DNA of 64,000 bases from contig NC_051071.1 in NCBI RefSeq assembly GCF_004664715.2, positions 3,993,501-4,057,500 on the forward strand, read 5' to 3'. Under the pieces are notes generated by a model, which saw only the letters and a program-made list of their open reading frames with translations, ran no database searches and was not told the DNA's origin. Below are positions 55,561-64,000 of the stretch, one piece after another (position 1 is the first letter of the stretch; each line of letters opens with the position of its first letter). Both the position numbers and the translations under genes were made by a program. This stretch comes from Peromyscus leucopus. Its lineage: Eukaryota; Chordata; Mammalia; Rodentia; Cricetidae.

Positions 55561-58126
55561 TTTGCCTCATCTCCCTCTTGATCCCCTTTCTTCTTTAATC
55601 AACATTGGGGAGTTGGTCCTCCTCTCTTCTCCTGGTCACAACCCACTCTTCTTTCTCCTAAATGGACAGGCCCATTCAGGGTCACCCTTACTACCCTAAC
55701 TGCCACTAAGCTCAATGGTTTCCCTCACTGTATTCCTCTTTTTAATGTCAAGCCCTTTATACCACTGTCTCAAGATAATCCTTCTTATTACATTTTGACC
55801 CCAACAGGATCTTGTTCTCTTACATTTCAGAAGATACCAAGGTTGATCAGCCTGTGTAGTTGGAAGTTTTCTTGTGTCCCAGCTAGCTGGTGGTCAGGAC
55901 AAACCTTTCCCATTCATATCCCCCAAGTAAACACACAGAGGCTTATATTAATTACAACTGCTTGGCTATTAGCTCAGGCTTATTACTGACTAGCTCTTAC
56001 ATTTGAATTAACCCCTAATTCTTTTCTATGTTTAGCCATGTGGCTTGGTACCTTTTTTCAGTTCTGCCTTAGTCATCTTGCTTCCTCTGTGTCTGGCTGG
56101 TGACTCCTGACTCAGCCTTCCTCTTCCCAGAATTCTCTTCATCTTCTTCTCCCACCTATACTTCCTGTCTAGCTACTGGCCAATCAGCATTTTATTTATT
56201 AACCAATCAGAGAAAAACATATTCACAGCATAGAGAAGGACACCCCACAGCAAGCCTGCCTCCAGTCTCAGAAGAATGAGGCCTTATACATCTGCCAAGA
56301 CCAAGTCTGACTCTATTAGGTTATGCCCCACATCTTCTCTTTCTATTTTCTCTTGCTTGCACCCATCCACAGTGAACTATACATATGGAGATTTGCAGTT
56401 CAGGAAACCTATACTCAACAGTTCAACCAGACCACTCATGTGGTGGGGTCTCATCAACAGGTTGCCAAAAGGGGATACTTATCCCTATAACACCTAAATC
56501 AATTTCTAAAACCCCTGTTTTCTATGCCTACTTTCTCTATGATCAAACTGGAGATTACTGTCAACATTAGGCAGAGACTTATGAAGGCTGCCCATATTGG
56601 TCCTGATGCATATTCAGGAAGATGTTCCTACCTTTTATGCAGAATGGGGGATCTTTTATATAACCTAACTAAGGACACATGGCAACCTAGATGGGAGACA
56701 GGAATCATTGGTCAACTTTACTATAGCATTCATTACAGCTGCCCATCAGGAATGATAAAAACATAGAGAATACACACCCTACTCTTTCAACCCCTATGTA
56801 TAGACACAGTAGAAGAAGTAAAGAAGTGGTCCAACACTCTTCAAAAGTCTTTACACCCCTAACATCACTCCTCTTAGACAATATTGATCCCACCTCCCTG
56901 CCACACCCTTTTCTGTTTCAGACATTAATCTCTGTATATCAGTTATTGTATAATGTTCTGCTTGACTGCTTTTGAGAATGTTGGTTGTGTCTTCCTCCTA
57001 GTTCAAACTCATGACCACTATTTGTTCTTTGCCCATTGTCTTATTAGATTCTCTCATCCCACCACTTGTTGATTGCTCTAAGATAGATATCACTACTACC
57101 ACCACCACCATTTAACTCTCCTAAATCTCTCTGGGGTATCACAGAACGCTTTAACACCTTAGGAATATGATTTGTGAGCACACTGGACTCTGCAGATTGC
57201 AGTAATACCTTAACCCCAACCCCTAGTACTACCACTCAGCCCCTTATGTTCAAACACTCACAATGCCTCAATTATTTGAGGTACTCAAACATACTCCTGC
57301 TTACCTGCTGGGTGGTCTGAGACTTGTGCCCTGGTCTTCTTTTTTTCAAAACTAGGGGTGGTGCCTGGTGAAGAGTCCTTGATAATTCCCTCTACAAGGT
57401 TTATAGAAGCACAGCATGACAAATGAGCGGTTAAAGTAATACCCTTTCTAGCAGTCCTGGTTATGAACACTGGCATTGCCAATGGAGCAATGGAAATGAC
57501 TACTTCCCTAGCTATTTCCCATTGGTTTTCTTTTTAGTTCATTCAGAATCTCCAATGGGTAGCTCAGACCATCCTTACACTCTAGGGTCTGTTAGACTCA
57601 CTGACGACTCTAGTACATAATTGGTGAGGATTAGATTTACTAATAGGAAAGAGTGGTGGTCTTTTTCTCTTCCTCAGGAAGGAATGTTGCTTCTATGTTA
57701 ATTAATCAGGTATAGCAAAAGACAAGATCTGGCAACTTCAGACAGATCTCTAAAAATGTAAGATGTTTCATCAATGAGCTCAGTGCCTTGGCCATTGGAT
57801 CATTGATAGTCAAATATGTAATTGGATACTACCCTTCCTAATCCCTGTTCTCCTCCTTTTCTTAATTCTACTAGTCACAGCCCACCTCATAAACTTCTTA
57901 TCTAGGTTTCTTCAACAACAAAAAAGATTTCCAACCAGATTTTTTTTTATCAGTTGCTATTAGAGAATTACTGTCTGCCAGCTGCAGAGCCAGGAGCCTG
58001 CAACTCCTGATTATGCCCTGATGGTGAAAATTAAGCTTGCTCCAAGTACTTTGACACTTCCATTCAATAGGAAATAGCCTAGTGATAACATTACCCCCCT
58101 TTCTGACCCCTTTGTTTACTATAGTA
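55561..58126 (+). pseudogene. env: Family T env (degraded)
   Basis: Surface-subunit text is poorly recognisable (55600-57250) and split by a solo LTR. The transmembrane part is clearer: a hydrophobic fusion-peptide-like stretch VIPFLAVLVMNTGIANGA at 57436, GLDLLIGKSGG at 57629 leading to KECCFYVN (57672-57695), and a membrane-spanning run IPVLLLFLILLV near 57842, then a short tail. Stops interrupt each part. It cannot make a full envelope protein. Confidence 0.75.
55849..56258. mobile_element. Solo class II-type LTR in env
   Basis: 398-bp LTR 55855-56252 from TGTAGTTGGAAG to CCCCACAGCA with perfect AGCCTG duplication (55849-55854, 56253-56258). CCAAT-rich group. Confidence 0.93.
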
Positions 58127-58128
58127 AA

Positions 58129-58140
58129 CAAAAGGGGAAA
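58129..58140 (+). promoter_or_regulatory. Polypurine tract
   Basis: AAAAGGGGAAA directly before the TG of the LTR, the plus-strand primer site. Confidence 0.85.
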
Positions 58141-58598
58141 TGTTGGCTATTCACAATGACTTAGGTGTCAGGGGTGGCTTTCCATGCAGTGTACGGAGAC
58201 TATTCTTGTAAGCCTTGTCCTTGGAGACCTCTGGCTGACATAATCCACCCCCAGACTACCTGGCCCCCCAGACTTCCCTAACCACTACAGTGACCATTCC
58301 CCACCTTTCAAGACAAGAGAGTGGCCAGGCCCTGCCATACAGAAAAAAAAAAATCCCTGATATTTCCCCAAGATCAGGCCAGATAATTCCCTCAATTCTA
58401 GCCACCCTGGAAAGCTCTGCCCCCAGGGAAACACTGTCTTCTGCTCAGTTCTCTACTGCCTCTCACCCAAGCTGAGGCAGCCAACCTTCTGGGTTTTTCC
58501 CTCCCAATAAATCTGTGTGAGGTTTGTTGTGCAGTGTGACTTTATGGTATTCCTTGACTCCTGATTATCAGGATACCTTTCCAATCTGAAGTGTAACA
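58141..58598 (+). mobile_element. Class I ERV 3' LTR (family T)
   Basis: 458 bp from TGTTGGCTATTCAC to TCTGAAGTGTAACA, homologous to 45142-45816. AATAAATC near 58506. Flanking bases do not match those of the 45142 LTR. Confidence 0.9.
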
Positions 58599-59335
58599 CA
58601 TATAGCATCTGCCTGGTCAGTCCATTTCGTATGTAGAAATCAGGTCTTGGTTTTTTAGAGTTACTAGGTAAACTTATAAAAGAGGTTTCAGTATAACTTT
58701 TACTAGTAAAAACAAACAAATAAACTAGCTTTTCAATGACTGCTTTCAATAATTAACCACCTATGTCTAATGGTAAATGATTGGATGGAAAAAAAAGGCA
58801 TAAGGTTTATAAAAGTTATGAGGATCTAGAAAAATAATTTAGTGTAGGTAAATGGAAGTTATAAGGATTTAGAAAAATAATTTGGGGTATATAAATGTAA
58901 TGTATAATGGCAGACAAAAATTAATTTAAGATGTGTAAAATGCAAGCTATAAAGGGTCTGAAAGATAATTTAAGATATATAAAAGTTAAAAATATTTCAG
59001 ATTTCTTCCTCTCTTGCTATAATATTGTTATATTAAGACTTCAAAAGTGCAGAATTTTAAGATATTAATCAACAGATTTCTGATAAGCTATTAATCTAAC
59101 CCAATAAAGCATTTACTACTTTATCATAATCACAAGCTCAATAATTTAAATTTTCTTTGATTGCTTTCTAAATATAAACTTAAATGTACTTCTCATTATG
59201 CTAAAACATCTATGTCAAATTTATATATCCAGCCCACTAGACAAGAAAAATGTTTATCCTTTTAACCCAAATCCTAGGTTTTGCTACAGCTCAAAGGCAG
59301 GAGTCTACTCCACCTGTTTACAGACACGTTAACTG
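58599..59335. other. Unassigned AT-rich DNA
   Basis: Repeated phrases such as GAAAAATAATTTRGRGTA (58830-58880) suggest decayed repeats. No gene seen. Confidence 0.45.
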
Positions 59336-60290
59336 CTTTTTCTTTTTTAAATTTATTTAATTTTATAATTTAATTTAATTTTACATATCAGTCATGGATT
59401 CACCTGTCCTCCCCCTCCCGCCCCTGCCTTCCCCCCCAGCATTCCCCCCATTCCCATCTCCTCCAGGGCAAAGACTCCCCTGGGGATTCAGGTCAACCTG
59501 GTAGATTCAGTCCAGGCAGGTCCAGTCCCCTCCTCCCAGGCTGAGCAAAGTGTCCCTGCATAGGCCCCAGGTTCCAAACAGCCAGCTCATGCACTAAGGA
59601 CAGGTCCAGGTCCCACTGCCTGGGTGCCTCCCAAACAGTTCAAGCTAATCAACTGTCTCACTTATCCAGAGGACCTGATCCAGTTAGGGGTTCCTCTGCT
59701 ATTGGTTCATAGTTCATGTGTTTCCATTAGTTTGGCTATTCGTCCCTGTGCTTTTTCCAATCTTGGTCTCAACAATTCTCCTTCATACAATCCCTCTTCT
59801 TTCTCACCAACTGGACTCCTGGAGCTCCACCTGGGGCCTGGCCATGGATCTTTGCATCCACTTCCCTCAGTCATTGGATGACATTTCTAGAACAACAGGT
59901 AGGGTTGTTTGGCCATCTGATCACCAGAGTAGGTGAGTTCGGACTTTCTCTCGACCATCGCCAGTAGTCTATTGTGGAGGTACTTTGTGGATTTCTGGGG
60001 GACCTCTCTAGTACTTTGCTTCTTCCTGTTCTCATGTGGTCTTCATTTATCATGGTCTCTTATTCCTTGTTCTCCCTCTCTGTTTTTGATCCATCTGGAA
60101 TCTCCCACTCCCCTAAGCTCTCTTTCCCTCAAACCTTGCCCTTCATTACCTCCACTCACATCCACATTGTTCATGTAGATCTCATCCATTTCTCTGTCAT
60201 TGGACAATCCCTGTGTCTTTCTTAGGGTCCTGTTTTCTAGGTAGCCTCCCTGGAGTTGTGAGTAGCAGTCTAATCATCTTTGTTTTACAT
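59336..60290 (-). mobile_element. L1 3'UTR
   Basis: Long (about 950 bp) antisense 3'UTR continuous with ORF2 at 60291. It differs from the 390-bp 3'UTR of the L1 at 12348, so two L1 subfamilies are present. Confidence 0.85.
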
Positions 60291-60929
60291 CTAGTATCCT
60301 CCTATGAGTGAGTACATACCATGTTTGTCTTTCTGAGTCTGGGTTACCTCACTCAGGATGATTTTTTCTAGATCCATCCATTTGCCTGCAAAACTCATGA
60401 TGTCATTGTTTTTCTCTGCTGAGTAGTACTCCGTTGTGTATATGTACCACATTTTGTTTATCCATTCTTCAGTTGAAGGGCATCTAGGTTGTTTCCAGGT
60501 TCTGGCTATTACAAACAATGCTGATATGAACATAGCTGAGCAAGTGCCCTTGTGGTATGATTGAGCATTCCTTGGGTATATGCCCAAGAGTGGTATAGTA
60601 GGGTCTTGGGGGAGATTGATTCCCAATTTATTAGGAAAATGCCATATTGATTTCCAAAGTGGTGGTACAAGCTTGCATTCCCACCAACAGTGGAGGAGTG
60701 TTCCCCTTGCTCCACATCCTCTCCAGCATAAGCTGTCTTCAGTGTTTTTGATCTTAGCCAGTCTGACAGGTGTAAGATGGTATCTCAGAGTCATTTTGAT
60801 TTACATTTCCCTGATAATTAAGGATGTTGAGCAATTCCTTAAATGTCTTTCAGTCATTTGAGCTTCCTCTGTTGAGAATTCTCTGTTTAGTTCTACAGCC
60901 CATTTCTTAACTGGACTGTTGGGCATTTT

Positions 60930-62044
60930 TATTTATTTATTTATTTAGAGAGTGATATTTATTAAATGCTGAATATAAAGCAAAGCCATCTAAAAAGGAA
61001 TCCAGGGAATTCCCTTTACCCCTCCAGGGTTCTTTAGGCCCTCCCACTCCCATCACCTTAAAATCATTTTTGCATATGAAAATAGCTAGCAAAGACTAAA
61101 AGAAACAAGCCTTCTAAAATGGCAGATACCAGCTTAGGGGGCTTGATGAGTGAGGTCAGGCAGTACAGCAGCACCAATTAGTCCTCCAGCCTTCTGGGCA
61201 AGAGGCGAATATCAGGGGCCCTGAGGATGGACTGCACGATGGCTGGAGCCACTGCCTGGAGACCCACAGCCCACACCTCAGTTGTCTGCTCCCGTTGTTT
61301 CAACGTCTTTTTTTTATTCCTTGAGCAGGTGGGAGAACTGATCCATGGCTAGAAGTTCCAAAGGGGAGGGGGGAGAGGGGGGAGAGGGTGGGAGAGGGTG
61401 GGAGAGGGTGGGAGAGGGGAGGAGAGGGGAGATAGGGGAGGAGAGGGGAGGAGAGGGGAGATAAGGGAGGAGAGGGGAGACAGGGGAGGAGAGGGGAGAC
61501 AGGGGAGGAGAGGGGGAGGGGGGAGTGAGAGGGTGAGGGGGGAGTTGGGGGAAGAGAGGGGGAGTGGGGGGAGAGAGGAGAAGAGGGGAGGAGAGGGGGA
61601 GGGGGGAGAAGGGGAGAGGGGGAGAGGGGGAGAAGGGGAGAGGGGGAGAGGGGGGAGGGGTTGATTCAGACATAGAGACCACAGCCACCCGTGATAAAAG
61701 GGATCTTGAGCCTCTCCAGCCTCTTAGTGACATAGACATAAGCCTTCTGGAGCCAACTGTGTTTCATAGGCAGGTAGATCCAGTCTATCCATCTTTTGTC
61801 CTGGAGCAGCTGGCACAGCTTGTACTGTGTAATGCCAGAGGTACTGTGGAGGTAGCCAAAAGCTCTCCTTGTTGTGTGTATAGAGAACATCAAAGCAGAA
61901 GCCAACCATGCCAAAATCCTTACTGGTGCCCCAGATCATATGGGTCTTGTTAGGGTCAGGCAAGCGGCTCTCCTTCCATTCATCTCAGTGCAGTCTGAAA
62001 TCTTGACGCCTTCTGGAAGTGCCCTTGCTATTTGGGGACAGTCT
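60930..62044 (-). pseudogene. Accsl: Accsl processed pseudogene in L1 ORF2
   Basis: Retrocopy of 1-aminocyclopropane-1-carboxylate synthase-like, a PLP-dependent class I aminotransferase-family protein. Minus-strand reading from about 61975: [16 protein letters not shown] contains the PLP-lysine motif SKDFG; then FGYLHSTSGITQYKL and GCGLYV. After a purine repeat (61362-61662) it resumes as ELLAMDQFSHLLKE with a stop, then about 350 bp of 3'UTR with AATAAA near 60961 and a (TAAA)n tail. CTGTTGGGCATTTT flanks it (60916-60929, 62045-62058). 5'-truncated, intronless, frameshifted. Accsl rather than Accs is my reading from memory of the two. Confidence 0.85.
61362..61662. repeat. (GGGAGA)n-like purine minisatellite inside the retrocopy
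   Basis: About 300 bp with only G and A apart from scattered T. Units are GGGAGAGG-type with local tandem blocks. It replaces the Accsl segment between GLYV and LAMDQF. Confidence 0.95.
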
Positions 62045-64000
62045 CTGTTGGGCATTTTGATGTCTAATTTCTTGAGTTCTTTATATATTCTGTATATCAG
62101 CCCTCTGTCAGATATGGGGTTGGTGAAGATCTTATCCCATTCTGTAGGCTGTCGCTTTGTCTTGTTGACTGTGGCCTTTGCTCTACAAAAGCTTCTCAGT
62201 TTCAAGAGGTCCCATTAATTGATTGTTTCTCTCAGTGTCTGTGCTATTGGTGTTATATTTAGGAAGTGATCTTATATGCCAATGCATTCAAGACTACTTC
62301 CTACTTTCTCTTCTATCAAGTTCAGAGTAACTGGATTTATGTTGAGGTCTTTGATCCACTTGGACTTAAGTTTTGTCCATGGTGACAGATATGGATCTAT
62401 TTGCAGCCTTCTACACTTTGACATCCAGTTATGCCAGCACCATTTGTTGAAGATGCTTTCTTTTTCCCATTGTACAGTTTTGACTTTTTATCAAAAATTA
62501 TATGTTCATAGGTGTGCGGATTAATGTCAGGGTCTTCAATGTGATTCCGTCAGTCCACATGTTGGTTTTTATGCCAATACCAAGCTGTTTTTATTACTGT
62601 AGCTCTATAGTAGAGCTTGAGGTCAGGGATTGTGATGCCTCCAGAGGTTGTTTTATTGTACCGGATTCTTTTGGCTATCCTGGGTTTTTTGTTTTTCAAT
62701 ATGAAGTTGAGTATTGTTCCTTCCAGATCTGTGAAGCTTTGTGTTGGGATTTTGATGGGGATTGCATTGAATCTGTAGATTGCTTTTGGTAAGATTGCCA
62801 TCTTTACTATGTTAATCCTGCCTATCCATGAGCATGGGAGATCTTTCCATTTTCTGACATCTTCTTCAATTTCTTTTTTCAGGGACTTAAAGTTCTTGTC
62901 ATATAGTTCTTTCACTTGCTTAGTTAGAGTTACCCCAAGGTATTTTATATCATTTGTGGCTATTGTAAAGGGTGATGTATTTCCTTCTCAGCCTGTTTGT
63001 CAATTGTATATAGGAGGGATACTGATTTTTTTTTTAGTTAATCTTGTATCCTGCTATGTTGCTAAAGGTGTTTATAAGCTGTATAAGTTCCTTGGTTGAA
63101 TTTTGGGGGTCACTTATGTATCATCTGCAAATAGTGAAAGCGTGACTTCTTCCTTTCCAGTTTGTATCCCCTTAATCTCTTTATGTTGTCTTATTGCTTG
63201 GCTAGAACTTCAAGTACTATATTGAGTAAATATGGGGAGAGCAGACAGCCTTGCCTTGTTCCTGATTTTAGTGGAATCGCTTTGAGTTTCTCTCCATTTA
63301 ATTTGATGTTTGCTGTTGGCTGGCTGTAAATTGCCTTTATTATGTTTAGGTATGTTCCCTGTATTCCCGATCTCTCCAAGACCTTCATCATGAAGGGGTG
63401 TTGGATTTTGTCAAATGTCTTTTCTGCATCTTAGTGAGATGATCATGTGTTTTTTTTTTCTTTGAGTTTGTTTATATCGTGTATTACATTGACCAACTTT
63501 CATATGTTGAACCACCCTTGCATCCTTGGGATGAAGCCTACTTGATGATGGTGGATAATTGTTTTGATGTGTTCTTGGAGTCTGTTTGCCAGTATTCTAT
63601 TGAGTATTTTTGCATCAATGTTCATGAGGGAGATCGGTCTATAGTTCTCTTTCTTTGTTGCATCTTTGTTTGGTTTAGGAATCAGGGTAATTGTAGCCTC
63701 ATAGAAGGAGTTTGGTAATATTTCTTCTGTTTCTATTGTGTGGAACAATTTAAAGAGTATTGGTATTAACTCTTTGAAGATGTGATAGAATTCTGTGCTG
63801 AAACTATCTGGTCCTGGGTTTTTTTTTTGTTTTTTTTTTTTTGGTTGGGAGACTTTTAATCACTGATCCTATTTCCTTAGGGGTTATTGGACTATTTAAA
63901 TAGTTTATCTGGTCTTGATTTAACTTAGGTATGTGGTACCTATCCAGAAAATTATCCATTTCTTTTAGATTTTCCAGTTTTGTGGAGTAGAGGATTTTGA

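Larger units (their letters stand above)
60291..64000 (-). pseudogene. L1 ORF2, interrupted, runs off the window
   Basis: C-terminal end YSLIGGY with stop at 60291, and [18 protein letters not shown] in the cysteine-rich region. Upstream come palm and thumb text ([20 protein letters not shown], 62800-62850) and SLFADD near 63140, where a small deletion follows. Split by the Accsl retrocopy (60930-62044). The endonuclease would lie beyond 64000. Confidence 0.92.

Noticed and set aside
45142..58598. Calling the two family T LTRs a proven provirus pair
   Set aside because: The bases before 45142 (ending AAGC) and after 58598 (starting CATA) do not form a target duplication, so ectopic recombination remains possible.
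61314..61953. Open frames of 80-140 codons rich in Gly/Glu/Arg or Pro/Ser
   Set aside because: They read through the purine minisatellite in the Accsl retrocopy; only the flanks have real coding ancestry.

Overview
The window is mammalian, and more precisely rodent, DNA with no recognisable host gene. B1, B2, B3, B4 and ID SINEs lie throughout, with rodent LINE-1 and many endogenous retroviruses (ERVs). Several young B1 copies, and class II ERVs resembling the mys/mysTR elements of Peromyscus, suggest a cricetid rodent, perhaps neotomine. That species guess is inference. Every long open frame found is a retroelement remnant, a translated microsatellite, or part of a retrocopy.

Layout. (1) 1-12.7 kb: a class I ERV (LTR, gag, protease; then reverse transcriptase and LTR on the other strand) and an L1 (5'UTR/ORF1 on minus; ORF2/3'UTR on plus). 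The orientations become consistent if about 4.6 kb between ~4,875 and ~9,485 was inverted. Inside the inverted piece a B1 is split by a 1.38-kb LTR with a Lys-type primer-binding site. (2) 12.7-25 kb: SINE-rich, apparently single-copy DNA with large microsatellites, a U6 snRNA pseudogene inside an LTR, solo LTRs with 6-bp target duplications, and a class I LTR with an Arg-like primer-binding site. (3) 25-40.4 kb: a mosaic of nested and inverted copies of one class II (ERVK/mysTR-like) family, including gag with two zinc knuckles, RNase H, integrase, and a short 2.2-kb element with a fold-back 5' LTR. (4) 40.4-45.1 kb: a second class I ERV (capsid, nucleocapsid, protease, reverse transcriptase). 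Its polymerase is split by an LTR that is itself split by another LTR. (5) 45.1-58.6 kb: LTRs of a third class I family bracket a leader with a His-like primer-binding site, a matrix fragment, RNase H, integrase and a degraded env ending at a polypurine tract. This is interrupted by a complete MaLR element, a class II provirus, an L1 tail, a B2 and solo LTRs. (6) 58.6-64 kb: a minus-strand L1 carrying a processed pseudogene of the host gene Accsl, which contains a large purine repeat.

Nothing here looks like a working gene system. The value is in the insertion order, which target-site duplications and split elements make readable, and in three unusual rearrangements: the inversion, the fold-back LTR and the Accsl retrocopy. 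SINE family names (B1-B4, ID), MaLR and L1 assignments come from recalled consensus patterns, not from a database search.
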